From Kocuria rosea subsp. polaris (GTDB lineage: Bacteria > Actinomycetota > Actinomycetes > Actinomycetales > Micrococcaceae), in the NCBI RefSeq assembly GCF_001483755.1, contig NZ_LQBK01000009.1, forward strand, positions 103,930 to 167,929: 64,000 nucleotides of DNA, given 5' to 3'. Shown in pieces: positions 16,645-27,628 of the stretch. The position numbers were made by a program, and so were the translations under genes. Every line of letters begins with the position of its first letter. Within the stretch, counting starts at the first letter, position 1. The notes under the pieces were generated by a model. It ran no database searches and was not told where the DNA came from. It saw only the letters and a program-made list of their open reading frames with translations.

Positions 16645-17895
16645 TCAGCGCACCACCGGCCGCGTCGGACTCGACACGTCGTAGGTCTCGACCCCGCTGC
16701 CGGCGCCGCGCGTCTCGACGAGCTCCCGCAGCACCTGCGACTTGAGCTCGCTGTCCTCGGCGGTGCCCCAGACGACCGTACGGCCGTCGGTGAAGGCCAG
16801 CTCCACCGAGGACAGGGACTCCGCCGAGGCGGTGCGCAGCTGGGCGAGCACGGACTCCGGCAGGGCGGCCAGCACGTCGGCGATGGCGTCGAAGCGCTCG
16901 CTCTCGAGCACGTCGCGGCCGCCCGTGACGACGGGGACGCCCGCCTCCTCCGCCGAGCCGGCGGTCATCAGCTCCACGCCCTCCGAGTCGACGACCACGA
17001 ACTCGTCGCCGTCCTCGACGGCCGCCACGGGCACGCGCTCGTGCAGGGCCACCACGAGGTGGTGCGGGGGCTCGAGCAGGACCTCGATGGAGCGGACCTG
17101 CGGGATCCGGCCCACCCGGTCCCGCACCTCGTCCTTGGAGATCCGGGTCAGCGGGACGCCCCGGTAGGCCTCCAGCGCGGACTCGACGCGGGCGGGGTCC
17201 GTCAGCTCGGCGCCGCGCACCGAGACCTCCCGGACGGCCAGTGCCGGGGAGAGGAACAGGACTCCGGCCAGCACCGCGAGCGCGGCGAGGACGCCGAGGA
17301 CCGCGCCGATCCGCCGGCGCCGGCGCCGCGCCCCCGGAGAGGCGGGAAAGGCCACGACCGTGGCACCGGACGAGCTGGCGCCGACCGCCGTGGAGCCGGC
17401 CGAGGCGGGACCGGCCGAAGTGGAGCCCGCGGAGATGGAGCCCGCTGAGGTGGGACCGGCGGACGAGGGGCCCGCCGAGGCGGGGCCGGCCGCCGTGGCG
17501 CCGACCGCGGTGGAACCGGCCCGTGGCGGCTCGTCCGCCGGGGGCACCCGGGAGGCGGTGAGCGTGCGGGACGCGGCCCGCTCCTGCCGGTGCCGCCGCC
17601 AGGCGCTGAACCGGCCGCCGGCGGCCGGGACCTCCTCGAGGTCGTCGTCGTCGGCCAGGGGCGTGACCTTGGTGCCGTCGTTCACGCGCACGCGCCCGGC
17701 CCGCGGGGAGTCCGTCCCGGGAGCGCCGGCTGCGCCGGGATCCGTGCTCCCGGCCGCGGGGCGGTCCCCGGGCCCGTCCGGCGCGGCCGGGAGACGCTCC
17801 GGGGCGGTCCCCTCCCCCGGCGCGGGGGCCGCGCCGGCGCCGTCCCCGGCCGCGTCCCCCAGCCGCGGCTGGTGCGGTCGGCCGTGCCGGCTCAT
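16645..17895 (-). CDS. ftsQ: Divisome protein FtsQ with repeat-rich cytoplasmic tail
   Basis: Bitopic divisome protein linking early and late components. The 416-aa protein has an unusually long cytoplasmic part of about 190 residues: a disordered Ala/Pro/Gly region, an acidic patch (ADDDDLEE), a basic patch and 11 pentapeptide repeats (127-181). Next come RRRRR and one membrane helix (about 197-216), then the POTRA domain starting AVREVSVRGAEL, and a C-terminal beta region. The ATG at 17895 overlaps the murC stop by one base (TGATG). Typical FtsQ proteins are 270-320 aa; the excess is all N-terminal. Confidence 0.95.
   Translation of the reverse strand: MSRHGRPHQPRLGDAAGDGAGAAPAPGEGTAPERLPAAPDGPGDRPAAGSTDPGAAGAPGTDSPRAGRVRVNDGTKVTPLADDDDLEEVPAAGGRFSAWRRHRQERAASRTLTASRVPPADEPPRAGSTAVGATAAGPASAGPSSAGPTSAGSISAGSTSAGPASAGSTAVGASSSGATVVAFPASPGARRRRRRIGAVLGVLAALAVLAGVLFLSPALAVREVSVRGAELTDPARVESALEAYRGVPLTRISKDEVRDRVGRIPQVRSIEVLLEPPHHLVVALHERVPVAAVEDGDEFVVVDSEGVELMTAGSAEEAGVPVVTGGRDVLESERFDAIADVLAALPESVLAQLRTASAESLSSVELAFTDGRTVVWGTAEDSELKSQVLRELVETRGAGSGVETYDVSSPTRPVVR
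17353..17517 (-). repeat. 11 x 15-bp tandem repeat coding a pentapeptide array in FtsQ
   Basis: Eleven consecutive codon blocks encode pentapeptides of the form G-(S/P/A)-x-(S/A)-(A/V/S), such as GPASA, GPTSA and GSTSA. They are residues 127-181 of FtsQ, just before the membrane helix. DNA units are similar but not identical, indicating old duplication with drift. Confidence 0.9.
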
Positions 17896-19298
17896 CAGCG
17901 GGCTCCGAGCCGGTCCACGAGCCGGGGGCCGAGGGCGGTGACGTCCCCGGCGCCCACCGTGAGCACCAGGTCCCCGGGCCGCGCGGCGCGCACGGCCTGC
18001 TCGACGGCGTCGGCGCCGTCCGGCACGTAGCGGACGTGCGCGGGAGCGCGCTCGGTGACGATCTCGCTCGTGAGGCCCGCCAGGGGCTGCTCCCGCGCGG
18101 CGTAGATGTCGATGACCAGGGCTTCGTCGGCCAGCGCGAGGGCGTCGGCGAACTCGGCCGCGAACTCGCGCGTGCGGGAGAACAGGTGCGGCTGGAAGAT
18201 CGCGAGCACCCGGTGCCCGGCCGCGACCTCGCGGGCCGCCGTGAGGGCCGCGACCACCTCGGTGGGGTGGTGGGCGTAGTCGTCGAAGACCCGGATCCCG
18301 TCGACCTCGCCCCGCAACTCGAAGCGCCGGGCGGAGCCGTGGAAGCCGGCCAGCCCGCGCACCGCGTCCGCCGGCGGGACGCCGGCCTCGAGGGCCACGC
18401 AGAAGGCGGCGGTGGCGTTGAGGACGTTGTGCCGGCCCGGCACCGCGAGCTCGAGCTGCTCCTCGCGGCGGTCCGCGCCCTCCCCCAGCAGCAGCGTGCT
18501 GCGGGTGCGCAGCCCGTCCGCCGCCCCGGGGAGCACCCGGACGTCGGAGCCCGGGTCCGTGCCGTAGCTGACGACCCGCCCGCCGGCGGCCCGGTGGCGC
18601 TCCGCGAGCGCCCGCGAGCCGGGGTCGTCCTGGCAGGCCACGAGCAGCCCGTCCCGGGGCAGCGTGGCCGCGAACTCGTCGAAGGCCCGGAAGAAGGCCT
18701 CGCGGGAGGCGTAGTGGTCGAGGTGGTCGGGCTCGATGTTGGTGACCACGGCGATCCGCGGCGCGTACGCCAGGAAGGAGCCGTCCGACTCGTCGGCCTC
18801 CGCCACGAACCACCGGCCCGGGCCGAGGGCCGCGTTGGAGCCGAGGTCCGCCACGTGCGCGCCGATGGCCCAGGAGGGCCCGAGCCCGGCGGCGTGCAGC
18901 GTGAGCGCGGCCATCGCACTGGTGGTGGTCTTGCCGTGGGTGCCGGCCACGGCCACGACGTCGCGGCCGTGCATCGCGGCGGCGAGCGCCGCGGAGCGGT
19001 GGAGCACGCGCAGCCCGGCGGCCCGGGCGGCGGCGTACTCGGGGTCCTCGGGCGGGATCGCGGTCGAGACGACCACGGTCTGCGCCCCCTCGACGTGGCG
19101 GGCGTGCTGGCCCACGTGCACGGTGGCGCCCAGGTCCTGGAGCTGGCGCAGGCCCGGCGAGTCCTGCCGGTCCGAGCCGCTGACGGGCACCCCGCGGGCG
19201 AGCATGAGCTTCGCGACGGCGGACATCCCCGCCCCGCCCATGCCGATGAAGTGCACCCGGCCCAGCCGGGCGGGGTCGGTCTCGTGCTCAGCGTCCAC
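17895..19298 (-). CDS. murC: UDP-N-acetylmuramate-L-alanine ligase
   Basis: Adds L-Ala to UDP-MurNAc, the first cytoplasmic peptide step of peptidoglycan. The 467-aa protein has the Rossmann-like start [19 protein letters not shown], the ATP P-loop [13 protein letters not shown], the [10 protein letters not shown] substrate loop and [14 protein letters not shown] in the C-terminal domain. The start is the GTG at 19298, inside the end of murG (11-nt overlap). The stop overlaps ftsQ by one base. There is no murB before ftsQ. Confidence 0.98.
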   Translation of the reverse strand: MDAEHETDPARLGRVHFIGMGGAGMSAVAKLMLARGVPVSGSDRQDSPGLRQLQDLGATVHVGQHARHVEGAQTVVVSTAIPPEDPEYAAARAAGLRVLHRSAALAAAMHGRDVVAVAGTHGKTTTSAMAALTLHAAGLGPSWAIGAHVADLGSNAALGPGRWFVAEADESDGSFLAYAPRIAVVTNIEPDHLDHYASREAFFRAFDEFAATLPRDGLLVACQDDPGSRALAERHRAAGGRVVSYGTDPGSDVRVLPGAADGLRTRSTLLLGEGADRREEQLELAVPGRHNVLNATAAFCVALEAGVPPADAVRGLAGFHGSARRFELRGEVDGIRVFDDYAHHPTEVVAALTAAREVAAGHRVLAIFQPHLFSRTREFAAEFADALALADEALVIDIYAAREQPLAGLTSEIVTERAPAHVRYVPDGADAVEQAVRAARPGDLVLTVGAGDVTALGPRLVDRLGAR

Positions 19299-20421
19299 GG
19301 GGGACCTCCTCGAGGATCAGCCGTGCCAGCACGGTGTCGGCGTCGCGCACGCCGTGGCCGCGGCTCGCGGCGGCCATCGCGGCGAGCCGGCCGGGGTCGG
19401 CCAGCAGCGGGTGGACGTGCCGGCGGTACCAGTCGGGGGTGAACGCGTCGTCGGCCACGAGCTGCGCCGCGCCGGCCGCCACGAGGGAGGCGGCGTTGAG
19501 GGCCTGCTCGCCGTTGCCGACGGGCAGCGGGACGAACACGGCGGGCAGCCCGACGGCCGCGACCTCCGAGACGGTCGCGGCGCCGGCGCGGGCCACCAGC
19601 AGGTCCGCGGCGGCGTAGACGCGCTCCATCCCGTCCACGTACTCCACCTGCACGTAGCCGGGGGCGCTCAGCGGCGCGCCGTCGTCCCGGGTGAGCTGCT
19701 TGCCCCGGCCGGTGACGTGCAGGAGCTGGTGGCCGTGCTCGGCGACCTCCTCGGCCACGCCGGCCACGGTCCGGTTCATGGCGAGGGCGCCCGAGGAGCC
19801 GCCGGTGACCACCACGGTGGGCAGGTCGGGGTCGAGCCCGAAGGAGCGGCGCGCCTCGGCGCGCAGCGCCTCGCGGTCCAGGCGCGAGATCTCCCGGCGC
19901 ATGGGCATGCCGACGGTCACGGCCCCGCGCAGCGGGGTGCCGGGGAACGCGACGGCCACGGTCCGGGCCCAGCGCGCGCCCACCCGGTTGGCCAGTCCCG
20001 GCCGGGCGTTGGCCTCGTGGACCACGATGGGCAGGCCCCGCCGGGCGGCGGCGAGGTAGACGGGGGTGCAGACGTACCCGCCGACGCCGAGCACCACGTC
20101 GGGCCGGACGCGGTCCAGGATCTCCCCCGCCTGGCGCACGGCGCCGAGGAGGCGCCCCGGCAGCCGGACGAGGTCCACGGAGGGCCGGCGGGGCAGCGGC
20201 ACGCGGTCGACGAGCTCGAGCTCGAGCTCGAGTCCGGCCTGCGGGACGAGCCGCGTCTCCATCCCGGACGCGGTGCCCACCGCCGTGAGCCGGGCCTGCG
20301 GGGCCTGCTCGCGCAGGGCGGCGGCCACGGCGAGGAGCGGGCTGACGTGCCCGGCGGTGCCCCCGCCGGCCAGCAGGACCGACGGCGCGGGGCCTCCGGT
20401 GGTGGGTTCGGACGGTGTCAT
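19288..20421 (-). CDS. murG: Lipid II synthase MurG
   Basis: Membrane-associated GT28 glycosyltransferase that adds GlcNAc to lipid I, forming lipid II. The 377-aa protein has [18 protein letters not shown] (lipid/acceptor glycine loop), [30 protein letters not shown] (second glycine loop) and the UDP-GlcNAc site region [20 protein letters not shown] followed by GNGEQALNA. The ATG at 20421 overlaps the ftsW stop (ATGA). The 11-nt overlap with murC is the longest in the dcw run. Confidence 0.98.
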   Translation of the reverse strand: MTPSEPTTGGPAPSVLLAGGGTAGHVSPLLAVAAALREQAPQARLTAVGTASGMETRLVPQAGLELELELVDRVPLPRRPSVDLVRLPGRLLGAVRQAGEILDRVRPDVVLGVGGYVCTPVYLAAARRGLPIVVHEANARPGLANRVGARWARTVAVAFPGTPLRGAVTVGMPMRREISRLDREALRAEARRSFGLDPDLPTVVVTGGSSGALAMNRTVAGVAEEVAEHGHQLLHVTGRGKQLTRDDGAPLSAPGYVQVEYVDGMERVYAAADLLVARAGAATVSEVAAVGLPAVFVPLPVGNGEQALNAASLVAAGAAQLVADDAFTPDWYRRHVHPLLADPGRLAAMAAASRGHGVRDADTVLARLILEEVPRGR

Positions 20422-21653
20422 GCGCGATCCTCGTTCGGGGTGCGGGGGCGGGGGGTGCGGGTGGGGACCTGGATCCGGCGCGGCAGCCGGGTGAAGGACA
20501 TCACCACGCCGACGGCCGCGAGGCTCATCAGCAGCGACGACCCACCGTAGCTGATGAACGGGAGGGGGATGCCGATCACGGGCAGCACGCCCGTGACCAT
20601 GCCGATGTTGATGAACGCCTGGCCGACGAGCCAGGTGACGATGCAGGCGGTGGCGATCCGGACGAAGCCGCTGCGGGCGCGCAGGATCACGCGGGCCATC
20701 GCCAGGGCCATGACCGCGAACAGGGCCAGGATCAGCACCGTGCCCAGCAGGCCCAGCTCCTCGCCGATGATCGAGAAGATGTAGTCGTTGTGCGCCTCGG
20801 GGACGTAGTTGTACTTGAGCCGGGACTGGCCCAGGCCCACGCCCCACCAGCCGCCGGAGGCGAGAGCGTTGAGCCCCTGCTCGGCCTGGTAGCAGGCGTC
20901 GGTGGCCCCGCACTCGCCGAACAGCCAGCCGGTGATCCGGTCCACGCGGTGCGGCGCGGTGACGATCGCCAGCGTGCCGGCCAGCGCGGCCCCGGCGGCC
21001 GCTAGCACGAACAGGCGCAGCGGCGCCCCGGCGAAGAACAGCGCGGCCGCGTAGATGAGGACGAAGACCAGGGCCGTGCCCACGTCGTCGCCGAGCACGA
21101 TCATCAGGGCGGGCACCCCGATGCCCAGGGCCGAGGGCCACAGGGCCTGGCGCCAGTCCCGCACGGCGTCGCCCTGCCGGGCCAGGACCGCCGCCAGCCA
21201 GAGGGCGACGGCGAGCTTGGCCGCCTCGGACGGCTGGAAGGACTGCCCGCCCACCACGATCCAGTTCCGGTTGCCGTTGATCTCCTGCCCCAGCGGGGTG
21301 AAGACGAGCAGCAGCAGCAGCACGGCGAGGACGAGGAGCCCGGTGGCGCCCCGGCGGTACCAGGAGGTGGGCACGAAGGAGAGCCCGAACATCAGGAGCA
21401 CGCCCAGCCCCCCGTAGGTGGCCTGCTTGACGAAGTACGAGTAGGCGGACTCCTGCGCGGAGATCGACTCCACCGCCGAGGCGGAGAGCACCATCATGAT
21501 GCCGATGGCCGTGAGCAGCAGCACGGATCCGGCCAGGGCGTAGTAGGAGTGGACGAGCGGGCCGTCCACCAGGGCCCGCCAGAAGCGGCGGGCCCCGCCG
21601 AGGGAGCCGCGGGCCGTCTCCGCGAGCCCCGGGCGGTCCCGCACCTCGGTCAC
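20418..21653 (-). CDS. ftsW: Septal peptidoglycan glycosyltransferase FtsW
   Basis: SEDS-family polymerase of septal lipid II, working with the transpeptidase FtsI encoded upstream. The 411-aa protein has about ten membrane segments. SEDS motifs visible are [28 protein letters not shown], the large external loop before [20 protein letters not shown], and [18 protein letters not shown]. The N-terminal 30 residues and the basic C-terminal tail are cytoplasmic. The GTG at 21653 overlaps the murD stop (GTGA), and the stop overlaps murG (ATGA). Confidence 0.97.
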   Translation of the reverse strand: MTEVRDRPGLAETARGSLGGARRFWRALVDGPLVHSYYALAGSVLLLTAIGIMMVLSASAVESISAQESAYSYFVKQATYGGLGVLLMFGLSFVPTSWYRRGATGLLVLAVLLLLLVFTPLGQEINGNRNWIVVGGQSFQPSEAAKLAVALWLAAVLARQGDAVRDWRQALWPSALGIGVPALMIVLGDDVGTALVFVLIYAAALFFAGAPLRLFVLAAAGAALAGTLAIVTAPHRVDRITGWLFGECGATDACYQAEQGLNALASGGWWGVGLGQSRLKYNYVPEAHNDYIFSIIGEELGLLGTVLILALFAVMALAMARVILRARSGFVRIATACIVTWLVGQAFINIGMVTGVLPVIGIPLPFISYGGSSLLMSLAAVGVVMSFTRLPRRIQVPTRTPRPRTPNEDRA

Positions 21654-23176
21654 GAGAGCCGTCCCACGAGGTCGGCGACCTCCCGGACGAACGCGTCGCC
21701 GCGGTGGGCGTAGGAGCTGAACTGGTCCATCGAGGCGGACGCCGGGGCCATCAGCACCGTGTCGCCCTGCTGGGCGACCTCGTGGGCGAGCCGGACGGCC
21801 TCGCCCATCACGGCGTCGCCCGCCCCGGCGCCGGGCCGCTCCGCCGTGCGCAGGACGGGGACCTGCGGGGCGTGGGCGGCGAGCGCGGCGAGCAGCGAGT
21901 CGTTGTCCGTGCCGATGAGCACCACGGTGCGCAGCCGCCCGGCGTGCCGGGCGACGAGCCGGTCGTAGGAGACGCCCTTGGACAGGCCGCCGGCGATCCA
22001 CACCACGGAGTCGAACGCGGACAGCGCGGCGTCGGCCGCGTGCGGGTTGGTGGCCTTGGAGTCGTTGATCCACAGCACGCCGTGGGTCGTGGCGACGGCC
22101 TGGATCCGGTGGTCGCCGGGCTCCCAGTCGCGCAGCCCCTCCCGCACGGCCTCCGGCGGTGCGCCGGCCGCCCGGGCCAGCGCCGCGGCGGCCAGGGCGT
22201 TGGCCACGCCGTGGGGCGTGGGGAGGGGGCCGGTGTCGGTGATCGAGGCGAGCTCGAGGGCGGAGCCGCGGCGGTCGTCGAGGAAGGCCCGGTCCACGAG
22301 CAGGTCCTCCACGACGCCGAGCATGCTGACGTCCGGGGTCTCGAGGGTGAAGCCCACCGCGCGGCAGCCCTCCACGACGTCGGCCTCCTCGACCATGCGC
22401 ACGGTCTCGGCCTGCTGGGCGTTGTAGACGCAGGCCACCCGGGTGTGCTCGTAGATCCGGGACTTGTCCGCCACGTAGTTGTCGTAGCCGCCGTGCCAGT
22501 CCACGTGGTCCTCGGCCACGTTGAGCACCACGGAGGCCAGCGGCGACATCGAGGACGTCCAGTGCAGCTGGAAGCTGGAGAGCTCCACGGCGAGGACGTC
22601 GTGCTCGACCGGCTCGCGCAGCGCGTCCAGGATCGGGGTGCCCACGTTGCCGACGGCGGCCGCGGTGAGCCCGGCGGCCCGCAGCATCGCCGCGGTCATC
22701 CCGACCGTGGTGGTCTTGCCGTTCGTGCCGGTGATGCAGACCCACTCGGCGGTCCTGCGCCCGGCGCGCTCGCGGACCCGCCAGGCGAGCTCCACGTCGC
22801 CCCAGATCTGGATGCCCTCGGCGGCCGCGGCGGCGAGCAGGGGGTGGTCGGGCCGCAGCCCCGGGGAGGTGACGACCAGGTCGGGGCGGGCGCCCTCGAC
22901 GTCGGGCACGGCCTCCTGGTGGCTCTCCCCCAGCAGGACCTCGGCGGCGCCCACGATGCGCAGGGTGTCGGCCTTCGCCCGGGTCCCGGGGGTGTCCGCC
23001 CCGTCGACGACGACGACGCGGGCGCCGAGCTCGATCAGGGTGTCCGCGGCGGCGAAGCCCGACACGCCGATCCCGGCCACGACCACGCGCAGCCCGGCCC
23101 AGTCGGCGTCCCAGCTGGTGAGCCCGGCGAGCCGGGGGCGGTCCAGGACGGGGTTGTCGTTGCTCGCGTGGATCAT
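21650..23176 (-). CDS. murD: UDP-MurNAc-L-Ala-D-glutamate ligase
   Basis: Adds D-Glu to UDP-MurNAc-L-Ala with ATP. The 508-aa protein has the N-terminal Rossmann fold ([17 protein letters not shown]), the P-loop [45 protein letters not shown] and the C-terminal [20 protein letters not shown] segment. It is about 60 aa longer than E. coli MurD, mostly from insertions before the C-terminal domain. The ATG at 23176 overlaps the mraY stop (ATGA). Confidence 0.98.
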   Translation of the reverse strand: MIHASNDNPVLDRPRLAGLTSWDADWAGLRVVVAGIGVSGFAAADTLIELGARVVVVDGADTPGTRAKADTLRIVGAAEVLLGESHQEAVPDVEGARPDLVVTSPGLRPDHPLLAAAAAEGIQIWGDVELAWRVRERAGRRTAEWVCITGTNGKTTTVGMTAAMLRAAGLTAAAVGNVGTPILDALREPVEHDVLAVELSSFQLHWTSSMSPLASVVLNVAEDHVDWHGGYDNYVADKSRIYEHTRVACVYNAQQAETVRMVEEADVVEGCRAVGFTLETPDVSMLGVVEDLLVDRAFLDDRRGSALELASITDTGPLPTPHGVANALAAAALARAAGAPPEAVREGLRDWEPGDHRIQAVATTHGVLWINDSKATNPHAADAALSAFDSVVWIAGGLSKGVSYDRLVARHAGRLRTVVLIGTDNDSLLAALAAHAPQVPVLRTAERPGAGAGDAVMGEAVRLAHEVAQQGDTVLMAPASASMDQFSSYAHRGDAFVREVADLVGRLS

Positions 23177-24288
23177 TGGATCATTCCTCCGTGGGAGAGC
23201 AGCCAGTCGCCGTAGAAGACGCCGAGCGCGGCCGCGACGAACAGCCCGGCGATGATCCAGAAGCGGACCACGATGGTCACCTCGTTCCAGCCCTTGAGCT
23301 CGAAGTGGTGCTGCAGCGGCGCCATCTTGAAGATGCGCTTGCCGCCGGAGAGCTTGAAGTAGCCGACCTGCAGGATGACGGAGACCGTGATCACCACGAA
23401 CAGCCCGGCGATGAGCACGAGCAGCAGCTCGGTGCGGGTGAGCACCGCGAACGCGGCGAGCGCGCCGCCGAGGCCGAGGGAGCCCGTGTCGCCCATGAAG
23501 ATCTTTGCCGGGGAGGTGTTCCACCACAGGAACCCCACGAGGGCCCCGACCAGGGCGGCGGCGGTGAGGGCGAGGTCGGCGGCGTCGCGCACCTCGTAGC
23601 AGACCCCCTGGGCCACGGACCCGCAGAGGTGGGTGTTCTGCCACATGGCGATCAGCAGGTAGCCGCTGAAGACGAGGATGGACGCGCCGGTGGCGAGGCC
23701 GTCGAGGCCGTCGGTGAGGTTGACGGCGTTGGTGGTGGCGGTGGCGATCAGGTTCACCCAGATCACGAACAGCACGGCGCCCACCACCGTGCCCGCGAAC
23801 GCGAGGTCGAGGGAGGTGTCCCGGGTCACGGAGATCGCGGAGGACGCCGGGGTGGCGCCCTGCGGACCGGGCACGAGCAGCACGAGCAGCGCGAACGCGG
23901 AGCCGATGAGGCCCTGCAGGACGATCTTCCCCACGGGGCTGAGCCCGAGGTTCTGCTTCTTGGCGATCTTCTTGTAGTCGTCGATGAAGCCGACGAAGCC
24001 CATGCCCAGCATCAGCAGCAGCGCGGAGAGCCCGGAGAGGGTGACGCCGCCGTAGGCCGGCCACACGAGCCCGGAGATCAGGTGGGTCAGCCCGTAGGCG
24101 AGCACCACGGAGCCGAGGATGGCGACCCCGCCCATGGTGGGCGTCCCGCGCTTGGTGTGGTGGCTCGTGGGCCCGTCGTCCCGGATGAACTGGCCGTAGC
24201 CGCGCCGGGCGAGGAACTTGATGAAGGCCGGGGTGCCGAAGAGGGACAGCACCAGCGCGAAGCAGGCCGCCATGAGGATCTGGATCAT
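23173..24288 (-). CDS. mraY: Phospho-MurNAc-pentapeptide transferase
   Basis: Integral membrane enzyme that moves phospho-MurNAc-pentapeptide to undecaprenyl phosphate, making lipid I. The 371-aa protein has about ten membrane segments. Signatures are PTSHHTKRGTPTMGGVAIL near the N-terminus, GFIDDYKKIAKKQNLGL with catalytic aspartates, NAVNLTDGLDGLATGASIL, and APLQHHFELKGWNE. The ATG at 24288 overlaps the murF stop (ATGA). Confidence 0.99.
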   Translation of the reverse strand: MIQILMAACFALVLSLFGTPAFIKFLARRGYGQFIRDDGPTSHHTKRGTPTMGGVAILGSVVLAYGLTHLISGLVWPAYGGVTLSGLSALLLMLGMGFVGFIDDYKKIAKKQNLGLSPVGKIVLQGLIGSAFALLVLLVPGPQGATPASSAISVTRDTSLDLAFAGTVVGAVLFVIWVNLIATATTNAVNLTDGLDGLATGASILVFSGYLLIAMWQNTHLCGSVAQGVCYEVRDAADLALTAAALVGALVGFLWWNTSPAKIFMGDTGSLGLGGALAAFAVLTRTELLLVLIAGLFVVITVSVILQVGYFKLSGGKRIFKMAPLQHHFELKGWNEVTIVVRFWIIAGLFVAAALGVFYGDWLLSHGGMIQ

Positions 24289-25882
24289 GCCGGCTCGTTC
24301 CCCTCCGCGGGCGTTCCCGGGGCGGTGGGCCTCCCGCTCGGGTCGAGGGAGGCGTTGACGAAGGGGCCGGCCGAGAGCCAGTGGTCGCCGCGCGCCGGGG
24401 CGTCGTTGCCGGGGGCGGGCCCGCCGGCGCCGCTGCCCGCGCCGGCCGCCACCCGGTCCCCCAGGATCCGCAGCCCGGCGGCGTTGGAGGACTTGAAGAG
24501 CACGACGTCACCGGGTGCGAGCTCCTCGCGCAGGATCTCCTCGGCGTCCTCCGGGGTGGCCGCCCAGGTCGCCTCGTTGCCCCACGAGCCCTCGAGCTGG
24601 GCGGCGTCGTACACGGGGCGGGCGAGGTCGCCGACCGCGATCAGCTTGGAGATGTTCAGCCGCACGACCATCCGGCCCAGGGCGTCGTGCTCCTCCACGG
24701 TGCTGTCGCCGAGCTCCAGCATGCCGCCGAGCACCGCCCAGGTGCGCCGGGGTGCCGAGCCGCCGGAGCCGCGGCCCAGCTGGGCCAGGGTCTGCAGCGC
24801 GGCGCGCATCGACTGGGGGTTGGCGTTGTAGGCGTCGTTGATCACCGTCACCCCGTCGGCCCGCTCGGTGCGCTCCATCCGCCACCGGCTCGCGGCGCCC
24901 TGGGCGTTGAGCGAGGCCGCGATCCGCTCCGGGGCGACCCCGGCCACGAAGGCGGCGGACGCCGCCGCGAGCAGGTTGGTGACGTGGTGCTCCCCGATGA
25001 GCCGGGAGACGATCCGGTGCTCGGAGCCGTCCGGGAAGTGCAGGCGGAACTCCGGGCTGCCCCCGGGTCCGAGCCGGACCTCGGAGGCGTGCACCCGGGC
25101 GGCCGGGACCTCGGGCAGCACGTTCGCCGGGGACTCCCCGAAGAACAGCACGGGCGCGGCGGTGCGGCGGTGCATCTGGCGGACCAGGACGTCGTCGTCG
25201 TTGAGGACCGCCACGCCGTCGGCGCGCAGGGACTCGACGAGCTCGCCCTTGGCGCGGGCGATGTTGGCGACGCCGCCGAACTCGCCGGCGTGGGCGGAGC
25301 CGACGCACAGGACCACCCCGACGTCGGGGCGGACCATCCGGCACAGGTAGTCGATGTTGCCGATCTTCGTGGCGCCCATCTCGATGATGAGGAACCGGGT
25401 GTCCGGCTCGGCCTCGAACACGGTCAGCGGCACGCCGACCTCCCCGTTGTACGACCCGCGGGGCGCGACCGTGGGACCCTCCGCGGAGAAGATGCCCCGC
25501 AGGAGGTCCTTGGTGGTGGTCTTGCCGACGGAGCCGGTGACGGCGATGACCTTCACCTCGTGGTCGGCGCGCAGCTGGGCCACGACCCAGGAGGCGAGCC
25601 GGCCCATCGCCTCGACCACGTCGGGGACCAGCACGGCCGGGTAGGCGACGCCCGCGGCGTCGGGCACCTCGCGCTCGACGAGGGCGAGCACGGCACCGGC
25701 GGCGAAGGCGGCGCCCACGTACTCGTGGCCGTCGGTGACCTCGCCCGGCTTGGCGACGAACAGGGTCCCGGGACGGGCCTCCCGGGAGTCGGTGGCGACG
25801 TGCTGGACGGCGGGCGCCTCGGCGGCGGCGCCGACGGGGCGGCCCCCCGTGATCTGCGCGAGCTGTGCGGCGGTGAGTGCGA

Positions 25883-25886
<4 letters not shown>
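24285..25886 (-). CDS. murF: UDP-MurNAc-tripeptide-D-Ala-D-Ala ligase
   Basis: Adds D-Ala-D-Ala to the muramyl tripeptide. The 533-aa protein has the N-terminal substrate domain (DSREARPGTLFVAKPGE), the P-loop VTGSVGKTTTKDLL, EMGATKIGNIDYL, and VINDAYNANPQSMRAAL. It is about 80 aa longer than E. coli MurF, partly from a Gly/Pro/Ala-rich C-terminal tail (AAGAGSGAGGPAPGND) after the conserved KSSNAAGL element. The ATG at 25886 overlaps the murE stop (ATGA). The open frame upstream of this ATG is a high-G+C artefact. Confidence 0.97.
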
Positions 25887-27532
<1,646 letters not shown>

Positions 27533-27622
27533 CAACGTCCTTCGTGGTCTGGGTCGGCGGGTGGGTGGTCCGCCGGGTGCGGGGGGTGCGGACCCGGGGG
27601 TGGCCGGGCACGGCGATATGGA

Positions 27623-27628
27623 AGTCTA
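27623..27628 (-). promoter_or_regulatory. Candidate -10 element of murE overlapping the ftsI stop (TAGACT)
   Basis: TAGACT on the minus strand begins with the TAG stop of ftsI and lies 90 nt upstream of the murE ATG. It would allow the murE-to-ftsQ genes to be transcribed independently of ftsI. Confidence 0.4.
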
